A DNA stretch of 64,000 nucleotides from contig NZ_CP010515.1 of the NCBI RefSeq assembly GCF_003431325.1, forward strand, positions 1,178,001 to 1,242,000. Direction: 5' to 3'. The DNA comes from Acidilobus sp. 7A (lineage in GTDB: Archaea; Thermoproteota; Thermoprotei_A; Sulfolobales; Acidilobaceae). A program made the translations under genes and the position numbers. Below the pieces are notes generated by a model that saw only the letters and a list, made by a program, of their open reading frames with translations, did not search any database and was not told where the DNA came from. Shown here piece by piece: positions 16,173 to 24,578 of the stretch (positions are counted from its first letter, which is position 1; each line of letters starts with the position of its first letter).

Positions 16173-16484
16173 CTAACTGCTGCCCTTAGCTCCTCCCTCA
16201 GACCTCCTCACCTCCACCTCGGCCAGGTAGGAGCCCAACAGGCCGGGGAGCACAGCTATTGCAATAGAGGCGGCTATCACAGTGGACACCAGCCCGCCCA
16301 GTGAGAGCACCTCGGAGCCCACGACGAGCCCCATCGAGAGCACAAGCGCTATTATGGAAATCGTTGAAGTGACGTCAACGGCCTTTACATTATTAACGCG
16401 CCTGGTGGAGAGGACCACGCCAATGAGAACCCCTGCCGCCAGCGATATGTAAAGTGTCTCCTCCATTGAAAGCACGCTGGGCAC
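16173..16484 (-). CDS. LysO-like exporter, N-terminal domain protein
   Basis: 103-residue membrane protein with three hydrophobic segments, corresponding to the N-terminal part of LysO (about 90 residues before the conserved core). It begins METLYISLAAGVLIGVVLS after a short leader peptide, and ends with a charged tail EVEVRRSEGGAKGSS. It lies directly upstream of the C-terminal domain gene on the same strand, so the two products presumably assemble into one transporter. Both frames are intact with separate ribosome-binding sites, which argues for a genuine split rather than a sequencing frameshift. Confidence 0.65.
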   Translation of the reverse strand: MPSVLSMEETLYISLAAGVLIGVVLSTRRVNNVKAVDVTSTISIIALVLSMGLVVGSEVLSLGGLVSTVIAASIAIAVLPGLLGSYLAEVEVRRSEGGAKGSS

Positions 16485-16620
16485 CTGCGGCCTTAGGCTC
16501 CTTAAGGGGTAGTTAAGCCTTCCGCAACTGTTTCGGTTTTCACATAGTTTTTAAGGTTCAATATATCATCGTGTCTATCGGTGGGATCCCCTGTGAGGGG
16601 TGAAGGGCCTGACGGCTCCC
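16485..16620. other. Leader/promoter region of the lysO pair
   Basis: AT-rich, with TTTTTAAGG near 16548; no gene seen. On the minus strand the expected promoter of the lysO pair lies here. Confidence 0.3.
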
Positions 16621-16772
16621 CCGAGGCTACTCAGGGCGTGGGGCCCCAGGTAACCCTGAGCGCCCCTAAGCCCGATGAAACCCCGAGCGGGGCGCGGGAA
16701 ATAAGGGTGAGACTCTGACCGTAAAACAGTGTGAACTCATGTAGGAGCTGAACCCCTATGAGGTCCTGGCAG
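16621..16772 (+). repeat. Repeat family B copy 1, TnpB 3'-end like
   Basis: About 150 bp, matching 29079-29231 in the same orientation. Shared blocks include TACTCAGGGCGTG, GTAACCCTGAGCGCCCC, CCCGATGA, ACCCCGAGCGGGGCGCGGG, the hairpin GTAAAACAGTG and GTAGGAGCTGAACCCC. One frame reads VTLSAPKPDETPSGAR, which has the look of a TnpB C-terminus. It ends about 40 bp before the stop of the convergent amidohydrolase-like gene. Confidence 0.65.
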
Positions 16773-16811
16773 GCTAGCGTGGGCCTCTAAATATGAAGGG
16801 ACTAGGCCAGA

Positions 16812-17669
16812 TCATGCGTAGCCGAGTCTCCTGTAGAGCTGCACAGCCTCGTGCAGGTGCTTCCTGCCTATCCTCATGTGCTCGCCCATCTCGACAAGTA
16901 TTTCCATCCCAGCTATGAGGCTTTCCAGCGCTGCGTGCGACGTGTATATTCTCCTTATCTCGTCCTCCCCGGCCCTGTAAATCAACATCGCAGGGGGCTT
17001 TGAGGCGTCATAGACAGCTATCTCCGCCGGCCTGTTGGGCTCTATTAGGGCCTCGTCAAGCCCCGCCGTCCTCCTGAGCCGCTGGCTTATCGAGAGGACG
17101 TCGCCCAGGCCGTCCATGACATAGCCTCCTCCGCCCGTGAGCACCAAAAGCCCCCTGTCGCCGTCCTGCACCTGCCCCCCTGGACAGCCCTCGCCCCCTA
17201 TTGTGACCAGGCCCCTCAGTATGGGCTGTAGTGAGAACTCCTCGCTGCAGCTGGGCCTGGCGACCCCGTAAAAGCCCCCTATCCTGCGGGCCAGGCTGAG
17301 CGACAGGGAGGGCGAGAGGCCCTCGACGAGGGCCGTCGTGACCCCCATCATGTGAAGCTCGTAGACCCCTGGCAGTGACGCAGTGAAGAGCTCCTCGTCC
17401 TTCAGCCTCCTGTAGAACTCCATCCTTGCAGTCAGCTTAGGGCGCATGTACCTGAGCGGGTAGGCCGCCACGTCGGCCACGGCCGTCAGGCCGGGCACGA
17501 CGACCCTGCCCTCCCCACCTATGAGGAGGGTGGCGTCCTGTATCTCCTCCGGGGCCGGCTGAGGCCCCACGTCCCTTATTATGCCGTCCTCTATGTAGAC
17601 GTAGGAGTCCTTTATCAGCTCCTTGCCCGTGTAGATAGCCGCCGCGTTTATCAACACAGACAGGGTCAT
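16812..17669 (-). CDS. Amidohydrolase-like protein lacking the metal-binding motif
   Basis: 285 residues. The N-terminus has the amidohydrolase composite beta domain (INAAAIYTGKELIKDSYVYIEDGIIRDVG) and the strand leading to the active site (GRVVVPGLTAVAD). There the usual PGxIDxHxH is absent: no HxH is seen, and later His/Asp ligands are not apparent either. A small end-domain returns (EPNRPAEIAVYD). So the fold appears retained but shortened and metal-free, suggesting a non-enzymatic or altered role. The C-terminal 60 residues (helical, with HMRIGRKHLHEAVQLYRRLGYA) do not resemble the family. Convergent repeat B1 lies downstream. Confidence 0.6.
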   Translation of the reverse strand: MTLSVLINAAAIYTGKELIKDSYVYIEDGIIRDVGPQPAPEEIQDATLLIGGEGRVVVPGLTAVADVAAYPLRYMRPKLTARMEFYRRLKDEELFTASLPGVYELHMMGVTTALVEGLSPSLSLSLARRIGGFYGVARPSCSEEFSLQPILRGLVTIGGEGCPGGQVQDGDRGLLVLTGGGGYVMDGLGDVLSISQRLRRTAGLDEALIEPNRPAEIAVYDASKPPAMLIYRAGEDEIRRIYTSHAALESLIAGMEILVEMGEHMRIGRKHLHEAVQLYRRLGYA

Positions 17670-17803
17670 GTTGCATCAATAACAGACTGTAGGCTTGGAG
17701 TAATTACGTCTGTCGCAGGGGCACTGCTGAGGAGGCGCTACACGTGAAGTTAAAATCGCCGGGCTGCAGGCTAAATGACGGGACGTAAGGGGCCAGAGGG
17801 AGG

Positions 17804-19330
17804 TTGAGCGCAGAGCAGCCGATGACGTACATAGTTGACCTGGACTCCATAATAGATGGCAGCCTCAGGAAGCTCGTGGAGGGCGGCAGGATAGCAGGCA
17901 AGGTCCTGGTGCCAGCCGGGGCCCTGGACTACTTCTACTCCGAGGCTAAGGCGGGCAGGAGCGTGGGCTTCACAGGCCTGCAGGAGCTCGGGAGACTCAT
18001 GAGTGTTACCAGCCCGCAGGTCAGCTTTGAGGTACTTCAAGACATTAAGTTGGAGAACTACGACAAGCTGAAGTTGGCCATAAGGGACTTCGCCGCTAGG
18101 AGAGGGGTAGCCCTCGTAACAAGCGACCCCATCCAGGCCCAGGCCGCTGAGTTCGCCGGGGTCAAGGTGCTTTACACGGGCGCCCCGAGGGAGGGCAAGC
18201 TTAGGTTTGAGGAGTACTTTAATGAAAAAACCATGAGCGTCCACCTGAAGGAGGGGGCCCCGCCCCTGGCTAAAGTTGGAAAGCCCGGCAGCTGGCTCTT
18301 CGTCAAGCTCTCAGACAGGCCGCTCGAGAGGGCGGAGCTGGAGGAGATGTCGAGGGAGATAATTGAGAGGGCCCTGACGAGGAGCGACAGCTTCGTTGAG
18401 ATAGACAGGGTTGGCTCCACAATAGTGCAGCTCAGCGACTACAGGATCATAATAACGAGGCCGCCGCTGAGCGACGGGTGGGAGATAACCGCTGTAAGGC
18501 CTATAGCCAGGCTGCGCCTTGAAGACTACAGCCTGCCAAGTAAGCTCATGGACAGGCTTCTCTCAAGGGCTGAGGGGATACTCATAGCTGGCTCCCCTGG
18601 CGCCGGCAAGACTACCTTTGCCCAGGCCCTTGCGGAGTTCTACGCGTTGAAGGGCAAGGTAGTTAAAACCATAGAGAGCCCCAGGGACATGAGGCTGCCC
18701 CCGACCATAACCCAGTACTCGAAGAACTACGCCGACCTCTCGGAGCTTCACGACATACTGCTGCTCTCAAGGCCTGACTACACGGTCTTTGACGAGATGA
18801 GGGATGATAATGACTTCAGGCTCTACACCGACCTGAGGCTTGCAGGCATAGGCATGATAGGCGTGGTGCACGCCACGGCGCCAATAGATGCAGTGCAGAG
18901 GCTGGCCACCAGGGTCGAGCTCGGCATGATACCGAGCATAGTTGACACAGTAATATTCATAGACAGCGGCCAGGTCAGCAAGGTCTATGAGATCAACATA
19001 ACTGTGAAGCTGCCAACTGGCCTCAAGGAGGAGGAGCTGGCGAGGCCCGTGGTGGAGATCAGGGACTTCCTCAGCGGCGAGCTTGAGTATGAGCTCTACA
19101 CCTTCGGCGAACAGGTCATGGTGATACCCGTGAGCCAGAGGAGGGCAGCGCTCACCGTTGAGGAGAAGGTGGCCAAGATAGTTCCCGGCGCTGAGGCCGA
19201 GGTTAAAGATGGGGCTCTTATAGTTAAGCTCCCGAGAAGGGCCAACATAACAGCCAAGAAGGTCAGGAGCCTCAAGAAGCTGGCCAAGGAGGAGAACCTG
19301 GACCTGAGGTTCGTGCCGCGCGAGGACTGA
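17804..19330 (+). CDS. pina: PIN-domain ATPase (PINA-type)
   Basis: Archaeal PIN domain plus PilT/VirB11-like ATPase plus KH protein, 508 residues. In Sulfolobus islandicus PINA is a hexameric ATPase that promotes Holliday-junction branch migration. PIN domain: residues 1-130 (YIVDLDSIIDGS and ALVTSDPIQAQAAEF with acidic residues). Walker A GSPGAGKTT is near residue 264, the Walker-B-like YTVFDEMRDD near 328, and the C-terminal KH-like segment RRANITAKKVRSLKKLAKEENL near 480-505. The first codon may be TTG 17804 or ATG 17822; GGGAGG lies closest to the TTG. It is convergent with nothing; the E1-like gene follows 55 bp later. Confidence 0.85.
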   Translation: MSAEQPMTYIVDLDSIIDGSLRKLVEGGRIAGKVLVPAGALDYFYSEAKAGRSVGFTGLQELGRLMSVTSPQVSFEVLQDIKLENYDKLKLAIRDFAARRGVALVTSDPIQAQAAEFAGVKVLYTGAPREGKLRFEEYFNEKTMSVHLKEGAPPLAKVGKPGSWLFVKLSDRPLERAELEEMSREIIERALTRSDSFVEIDRVGSTIVQLSDYRIIITRPPLSDGWEITAVRPIARLRLEDYSLPSKLMDRLLSRAEGILIAGSPGAGKTTFAQALAEFYALKGKVVKTIESPRDMRLPPTITQYSKNYADLSELHDILLLSRPDYTVFDEMRDDNDFRLYTDLRLAGIGMIGVVHATAPIDAVQRLATRVELGMIPSIVDTVIFIDSGQVSKVYEINITVKLPTGLKEEELARPVVEIRDFLSGELEYELYTFGEQVMVIPVSQRRAALTVEEKVAKIVPGAEAEVKDGALIVKLPRRANITAKKVRSLKKLAKEENLDLRFVPRED

Positions 19331-19385
19331 CCCTTTACTAATACTCAAAAACCTCGCGGCGCTTGCACCCGCTGGGAAGCCTCTC

Positions 19386-20465
19386 ATGACAGTTTCTGAG
19401 GCCGCGGAGCTCACGCGCAGGTTCTCAAGGGAGGCCCTGGTAAAGGGGATAGGGGAGGAGGGCGTCAGGAGGCTGAGGAGCTCAAGGGTTGCAGTGATAG
19501 GCTGCGGCGCCCTAGGCTCTACTGAGGCAGAGCTGCTGGCCAGGTCAGGCGTGGGGTTCATAAGGGTCGTTGACAGGGACGTGGTTGACTACACGAACCT
19601 GCACAGGACGCACATGGTTGGCGAGGCCGACGCCGAACAGGGGACCCCAAAGGCGACGGCCTGCAGGGACGGCGTCATTAACATAGACCGCTCAATCAAG
19701 GTTGAGGCCATTATAGATGACGTTGACTCCGACAACGTTGAGGACATTGTAAGGGACGTTGACATAATCCTTGATGGCACGGATAACATGGAGACCAGGT
19801 TCCTTATAAATGAGGCCGCTGTTAAGCACGACAAGCCGTGGGTCTACGCGGGCGTCAACTCGTGGTATGGGACAGTTATGTTCATAGAGCCTGGGAGGGG
19901 GGCTTGCCTGAGGTGTCTCATGCCTGAGGGCTTTGAGGGGCGGCAGGCCTCATGCGACGTCATACCTGCCATCGGTACAGTGACGACTATGGTAGGCTCT
20001 ATCGCGGCTAACCTCGCCGTAAGGTACCTCGCGGGCGACAGGCCTGAGCCAGGGGTGCTTTACTCCATAGATGCCAGGGAGGGCTCTATTGAGAAGATCA
20101 GGGTTGAGAGAAACCCCCAGTGCCCGGTCTGCGTCATGGGACGCTACGACATGCTTGCCAGGAGGCCTGCGCTGGGGCTCCTGACCAGGGTCTGTGGGAG
20201 CGAGGCGTTTAAGCTGAGGCTCACAGCTGACGCCCCATCGCCTGAGGAGCTCTCATCGAGGCTCGCGAGCAGGTTTAGCTGGCTCATCTCAAGGCCTAAC
20301 TACGTTAAGGTCATAACTAAGGAAGGCGTAACTGTTACGGTCCTGGGAAGGAGGGTGGTAGTTATAGAGGGCGCGGCAAACGAGGATGAAGCGAGGAAGG
20401 CCTACAACGAGGTCGCCGAGGCGGCTGGCATGCCGGTCCTCGTTGACGCAGCTCCCAGGCCATAG
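19386..20465 (+). CDS. E1-like/ThiF-MoeB-HesA family adenylyltransferase
   Basis: Rossmann-type enzyme of 359 residues that adenylates the C-terminus of a ubiquitin-like sulfur-carrier protein (MoaD/ThiS/SAMP type). Seen: VIGCGALGS nucleotide-binding loop near residues 37-45, RVVDRDVVDYTNLHRT, DGTDNMETRFLINEAA, a zinc site built from CLRC and CPVC, and QASCDVIPAIGTV with a candidate catalytic Cys. The last 120 residues are extra relative to bacterial MoeB (about 250) and have a C-terminal region without recognised features, not a rhodanese domain. It may serve molybdopterin/tungstopterin synthesis, relevant to the AOR at 21.8 kb, or archaeal urmylation-like conjugation. Confidence 0.8.
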   Translation: MTVSEAAELTRRFSREALVKGIGEEGVRRLRSSRVAVIGCGALGSTEAELLARSGVGFIRVVDRDVVDYTNLHRTHMVGEADAEQGTPKATACRDGVINIDRSIKVEAIIDDVDSDNVEDIVRDVDIILDGTDNMETRFLINEAAVKHDKPWVYAGVNSWYGTVMFIEPGRGACLRCLMPEGFEGRQASCDVIPAIGTVTTMVGSIAANLAVRYLAGDRPEPGVLYSIDAREGSIEKIRVERNPQCPVCVMGRYDMLARRPALGLLTRVCGSEAFKLRLTADAPSPEELSSRLASRFSWLISRPNYVKVITKEGVTVTVLGRRVVVIEGAANEDEARKAYNEVAEAAGMPVLVDAAPRP

Positions 20466-20587
20466 AAGCATTAGCCCCAAGCCCCAAACACACCTCTGTA
20501 AGAGATCATCACCTTGTATGATACAATTAAAAGGCGGCCAGGTCATAGCTGTTAATGGTGCGGGCGGACGACCTGGAGGTTAACGTG

Positions 20588-21005
20588 CCGTTTGTCCCCA
20601 GGTGCTCACTCTCATCAGTTTATGGTCGCTCGTCGCGCCTAGGGACCCCCACCTTGCCCACAGGGCCCTTGGGACTCCTGCGGGCTCATGGGCGGCTGTC
20701 GGGCCCAACGGCACGGGGCCCCCATCTACGGGGATCGTGGCCCTCATGCGGCTTGGGGCATGGCCCCCATTGCCGCCAAGGGCCCTTAAAAGGAGGTTAT
20801 AACAGGCTACCGCATCCCTGTGCCAGGTCTCGCCTCCCTTTGAGCAGGTGCCGTGCCTGTCCCTGCCATAGACTATCTTAGCGCCGTGTATAGGGCACTT
20901 CCTTGAGGTGTTCTTAGGATTAACGTAAATCACTGGAACCCCGTACTCCCTCGCCTTCTCCTCAATGGCCCTCTGTACTCCTTTGAAGGCCACTTGGAAT
21001 ATCCT
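20588..21005 (-). mobile_element. tnpB: TnpB (IS200/IS605 OrfB) C-terminal fragment with right end
   Basis: Degenerate C-terminal third of a TnpB RNA-guided nuclease. Seen: FQVAFKGVQRAIEEKAREYGVPVIYVNPKNTSRKCP, then a damaged zinc ribbon (CPIHG and CSKGG replace two CxxC motifs), then WHRDAVACYNLL with the RuvC aspartate. The remaining coding end and the right end align to repeat family A; the terminus CCGTTTGTCCCC (20588-20599) matches theirs. The N-terminal two thirds and left end are missing, cut at a junction with a threonine synthase fragment near 21005-21018. No transposase TnpA is present. Confidence 0.8.
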
Positions 21006-21017
21006 GTGCCTTAGCTG

Positions 21018-21248
21018 ATGGTCCTTAAAGAGGAGCGGCGGGGCCTCGTCCTGATCTCAGATAAGGAGATAGCGGAGGCCACGAAGGACCTATGGTCGAT
21101 GGGGCTCATCGCTGAGCCCACCTCAGCCTCAGCCTACGCTGCGCTTAGGCTCCTCAGGGAGGCCGGCGTCGACGTAAACGACTTCATAGCTGTGCTCACG
21201 GGGAGCGGCCTGAAGTTCTACGACATAGTGGCTAGGCTCCGCACTTAG
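21018..21248 (+). pseudogene. thrC: Threonine synthase, C-terminal fragment
   Basis: 76-residue open frame whose sequence is the C-terminal end of a threonine synthase: EIAEATKDLWSMGLIAEPTSASAYAALRLLREAGVD followed by VLTGSGLKFYD. The PLP-lysine domain and about 300 residues are absent, and the gene begins at the TnpB fragment, so it is a truncated remnant, probably created by the element. Whether a full thrC exists elsewhere in the genome cannot be seen. Confidence 0.75.
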
Positions 21249-21378
21249 CCTTCAGCTCCTCCACACATGCCCTGACGCAGCTTTCGAAGTCAGCCCCGCC
21301 CACTGACCTCTCTGCGCAAGAGTCCCTGCAGACCTCCACTATGTGACCCCTTGTAAAATCGTCGCAGGCGCCCTCCAC
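21232..21378 (-). CDS. Small cysteine-rich protein, twin CX3C, hypothetical
   Basis: Not long enough for standard gene calling: 48 residues from GTG 21378 to TAG 21232, overlapping the end of the threonine synthase fragment. It has six cysteines including two CxxxC pairs (CRDSC and CVRAC), spaced as in helical-hairpin CX3C proteins, and codon use like that of neighbouring genes. A TATA-like CTTTTATTAA lies about 40 bp upstream. No family recognised; a metal- or disulfide-bearing small protein is possible. An overlapping ATG frame at 21391 lacks such features. Confidence 0.4.
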   Translation of the reverse strand: MEGACDDFTRGHIVEVCRDSCAERSVGGADFESCVRACVEELKAKCGA

Positions 21379-21524
21379 CCGGCAGCGCCATCGTGTATTA
21401 TTAGGCTAGTATGTTAATAAAAGTTTGTATACAGTATTACAAGGATATTTCCAGATAAACACCAGGAGAAACCTATTTTAAGCTTCTAGCAATCTATAAA
21501 ATAAATGGCGAAAGGGTGAGAAAA

Positions 21525-21623
21525 ATGGAGAGGGGGTACAGGCAGGCTAACAGGCAGAGCCAGAGGCTAGAGGCTCTAGCGGACGCCTACATAACTGTCC
21601 AGAGGGTTAGGGTCGGCGGGTGA
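21525..21623 (+). CDS. Small basic/polar 32-residue protein, hypothetical
   Basis: ATG 21525 to TGA 21623, preceded by GGGTGAG at a good distance and by the TATA-like CTATAAAATAA about 30 bp upstream. The product is rich in Arg and Gln (MERGYRQANRQSQRL, then ALADAYITVQRVRVGG). No family recognised. The remainder of 21379-21836 shows no convincing gene. Confidence 0.35.
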   Translation: MERGYRQANRQSQRLEALADAYITVQRVRVGG

Positions 21624-21836
21624 CTCGCTCTTTAACTTGCAATTATATTCACTAAGACTTCTGCACTACATTGTCTGTAGTAGGTCTTCTTTCTAACTTT
21701 CCTTAAACTGTTTAGTAGCTGAGCGCGCTCTAAAACGTTGACCCTAAGCGCCTTCAGGCGGCAACAAGTGCACGATGCGTGGCTGTAAGCAAATAAAGCG
21801 GAAGGCCTACGCAAAAGCTGAAGTGGCTTAGAGCGA

Positions 21837-23756
21837 TTAGTCCGCTAGCTTCCCAAGCCTCTGAAGGGACTCCTCGACGTCCTTCATGCCAAGCCTCTCA
21901 AGCGTTGACCTCCTTATGAAGCCCGTCCTAGTGTCCCATCCAAAGGCCTCATAGGCCTCGTCGACAAGCCCTTCAGGGTTCTCAACCTTGAGCCCCTTGG
22001 CGGGCCCCGTGAGTATTGGAGTTATCATCCTCTTCGGCAGCCTGTCGTGCTCCTTCGTGAAGCCCTCCCTCAGGTTAAACGCCCTCTTCAGGTTCCACGT
22101 CCTCTCGCCCGCCAGCAGCACGTCCTGGGGCGTAGTCTCTATGCCTGTGAGCGCCGTGTATATCTTAGCTATTCTCCTCGGGCTCATGACCCCGCTCTCA
22201 GGCCCTGCTGAGTAGAATATGCAGAGGCCGACGTTGTTAAAGGCCTCGCCGTAGCTCGCGAGGACCTTGTAAGCTAGCCCCTTCTTGACGCCCGTCTCTG
22301 AAAGCGCGTCCGGCAGAGGCCACGGGAGGCCGAAGTCCTTGAGGCCAGCGTCCACCTGCATCATGTCATATGAAGGGTATATTGGGTGCACGTGGCAGGC
22401 ACCCCTAGGGGTTATGGCGTACTGTATGCCCAGCAGCTTTGACTCAACCCTTGGGTCGTGGGCCGGGAATTCAAGGCCCTTGACGTGGTTGACTAGCTCC
22501 TCAGCGCCCTTACCTATAGCCTTAGCGGCCCTGTAGCTGCCCTCTGCCAGTACGTTGCCAAACCCTCTCCTGTAAGCTATCATCTCAACTAGCTTCACGT
22601 GAGTCTCAGGGTCGTTCCACTTCAGCTCAATGCCGCCTGTTTCGTCCTTCGTTATAAGCCCCTTCTGGTAGGCCTCCACAGCCCACGCTATCGTGTGGCC
22701 AAGTGATATCGAGTCAAGGCCATAGTTGTTGGCCAGGTAGTTGATCCTTATTATGGCCTCCATGTTATCTATCATGTTCATGGGCCCATTCATGTCGGTG
22801 GTCTCGTACTCTGGGCCCTCGTTAGGGGGCGTGGCAAACGGGCCCGCGGCCACGTAGCTGTACCTGCTGCAACCTATGACGCACGAGTGGCAGGCCCTCC
22901 TCTTTATCATGTAGTTCCTCTCGAGCGCCTCGTGAGAGACCTTGTCGGCAGACTCAAAGTAGCCCGTCTCGAAGTTAGCCGTGGGGAGGGCGCCGGCTGC
23001 GTTAAGGCCCAGGAGACCTCCAATGGTGCCGTGTTGCCCCATAGCCCTCTGGCCTGGGTCGGCCTTTATCCCGGCCTGGGCCTCTAGGGCGGCTGCCATA
23101 AATTCCTCTGGGTTATAGACGTCTATCCCCTCACCGCCGGCCGCCACTATCGCCTTAAGTTTCTTTGACCCCATTACTGCGCCTCCGCCCGTCCTCCCAG
23201 CGGCCCTGTCGTAGTCATTCATTATAGCGGCATACCTGACTATGTTCTCCCCAGCGGGGCCTATGGCTACCACCGAGGCGTCATGCGCGCCGGTGTCCTC
23301 CCTCAGGGCGTCCGTGACCTCGTGAACAGTCATGCCCCAGTACCTCTTGGCGCTCCTTATCTCAGCCCTGCCGCCCTCCATGTAGAGGTAGACCGGCTCA
23401 GGCGACCTGCCCCTGATCACTATGAGGTCGAAGCCGCTGTACTTCATCCAGGCCCCGAACTTGCCCCCTGACCTGGTCTCCCCCCAGCCGCCAGTCATGG
23501 GTGCCTTGAAGGCCCAGTATATGTTGCCGCTCCCCGGCGCCAGGGTCCCCGTGAAGGGACCGGCCGTAGCTATCAAAATGTTATCAGGTGACAGCGGGTC
23601 AACGCCGGGCTGCAGCTCGTCCCAGAGGATCCTCGCGGCATAGCCGAGGCCTCCCATGTACATCTTGACATAGTCAAGCCTCAGCTCCTCGACGCTGGTC
23701 TTCCCTGCGGTAAGGTCAACCCTGAGAACCCTGCCCTTGTAACCGTACCACTTCAA
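21837..23756 (-). CDS. aor: Aldehyde ferredoxin oxidoreductase (tungsten enzyme)
   Basis: Oxidises aldehydes to acids with ferredoxin, using a tungstopterin cofactor and one [4Fe-4S] cluster. 639 residues, within the usual 600-660. N-terminus: GYKGRVLRVDLTAGK, then MGGLGYAARILWDEL; pterin-binding segments include GSGNIYWAFKAPMTGGWGETRSGGKFG. Cluster cysteines: the CxxCxxxC motif in RRACHSCVIGC near residue 280 and a fourth Cys in NVGLCIFYSAG. Which subfamily (AOR, formaldehyde or glyceraldehyde-3-phosphate type) is uncertain. A TATA-like GACTTATACC lies about 35 bp before the ATG. It fits amino-acid fermentation of the type seen in peptide-using archaea. Confidence 0.87.
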   Translation of the reverse strand: MKWYGYKGRVLRVDLTAGKTSVEELRLDYVKMYMGGLGYAARILWDELQPGVDPLSPDNILIATAGPFTGTLAPGSGNIYWAFKAPMTGGWGETRSGGKFGAWMKYSGFDLIVIRGRSPEPVYLYMEGGRAEIRSAKRYWGMTVHEVTDALREDTGAHDASVVAIGPAGENIVRYAAIMNDYDRAAGRTGGGAVMGSKKLKAIVAAGGEGIDVYNPEEFMAAALEAQAGIKADPGQRAMGQHGTIGGLLGLNAAGALPTANFETGYFESADKVSHEALERNYMIKRRACHSCVIGCSRYSYVAAGPFATPPNEGPEYETTDMNGPMNMIDNMEAIIRINYLANNYGLDSISLGHTIAWAVEAYQKGLITKDETGGIELKWNDPETHVKLVEMIAYRRGFGNVLAEGSYRAAKAIGKGAEELVNHVKGLEFPAHDPRVESKLLGIQYAITPRGACHVHPIYPSYDMMQVDAGLKDFGLPWPLPDALSETGVKKGLAYKVLASYGEAFNNVGLCIFYSAGPESGVMSPRRIAKIYTALTGIETTPQDVLLAGERTWNLKRAFNLREGFTKEHDRLPKRMITPILTGPAKGLKVENPEGLVDEAYEAFGWDTRTGFIRRSTLERLGMKDVEESLQRLGKLAD

Positions 23757-23912
23757 ACCGAGGTCCCAGTTATGTGGGTACCCTGCAGGTATAAGTCGCT
23801 ATGCCAATTTTTGTAAGGACTGCTTAACCCTGGCCCCTCCTCGCAGTGAAGGGCGAGGCCTTCGGTTGTAAGCGCATTAACTCCTCCCCTGCACCTACAG
23901 CTGGGAGAGGCC

Positions 23913-24488
23913 TTGGAAGTCTACTTCGTGAAGGGCATGTCTAACTCCTACATAACAAGCGACGGGGTTCTCATAGACGCTGGCGTCAAGTTAAACGACG
24001 TCGTTAAGGTCGCGGAGCAACACGGAATAAAGATAAGGTACCTCTTCATAACGCACTACCACGTTGATCACATCAGGTACGCCGCTGACATCGCCAAGGC
24101 CCTTGGCTGCGCAGTAGTGGCGCCGGAGCTGGACTCCGACGTGGTGGAGGGCAGATCAAGGCCTCCAGGGGGCCTGGCAGGCCTCCTCCACTCCCTAATG
24201 CGTGTGAAGCCTGTTAAGGCTGACGTGAAGGTTAAGGATGGTGATGAGGTGGAGGGATACAGGGCCTTGGCAGCCCCTGGCCACACGCCTGGCAGCACGG
24301 CCTATGTGAAGGAAGGAGCTATGTTCAGCGGCGACGCCGTGCTCAGCTCAAATGGGAGGCCTGTGTTGCCTCCAAAAAGGTATAACTTTGACCAACATAG
24401 GGCTGAGGAGAGCTTCAGAAAGCTCCTAGACCTAAAGCCTAAGGTTATATACCCCGGTCATGGGACGCCTATAAAGTTCATGCCCTAA
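23913..24488 (+). CDS. Metallo-beta-lactamase fold hydrolase
   Basis: 191-residue protein with the binuclear-metal motif THYHVDH near residues 48-54, followed by AAPGHTPGST (third His), FSGDAVL (bridging Asp) and a final YPGHGTPI. This is the glyoxalase II/MBL hydrolase arrangement. Substrate unknown. It starts with TTG at 23913; MSN at residue 9 is an alternative start. It is a single gene between divergent AOR and convergent SSB, and may hydrolyse a thioester or similar substrate. Confidence 0.8.
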   Translation: MEVYFVKGMSNSYITSDGVLIDAGVKLNDVVKVAEQHGIKIRYLFITHYHVDHIRYAADIAKALGCAVVAPELDSDVVEGRSRPPGGLAGLLHSLMRVKPVKADVKVKDGDEVEGYRALAAPGHTPGSTAYVKEGAMFSGDAVLSSNGRPVLPPKRYNFDQHRAEESFRKLLDLKPKVIYPGHGTPIKFMP

Positions 24489-24578
24489 AGCTTAAAGAAT
24501 AGCCATAGGCCATTTGGCCTAGGTCGCCCCGAATAGTGAAGCGCCGTTATAATGGTTTAGAGGATGGAACCGCTTTGA

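Noticed and set aside
16642-16772. C/D box sRNA inside repeat B (CCTGA, CCCGATGA, CTGA)
   Set aside because: The last CTGA is not kept in copy 2, so the boxes are not conserved between the two copies.
18767-19561. 264-codon minus-strand open frame
   Set aside because: Antisense to the PINA gene and the E1-like gene; no recognisable domain.
21632-21814. 60-codon minus-strand open frame downstream of aor
   Set aside because: No ribosome-binding site or conserved features; composition unlike neighbouring genes.
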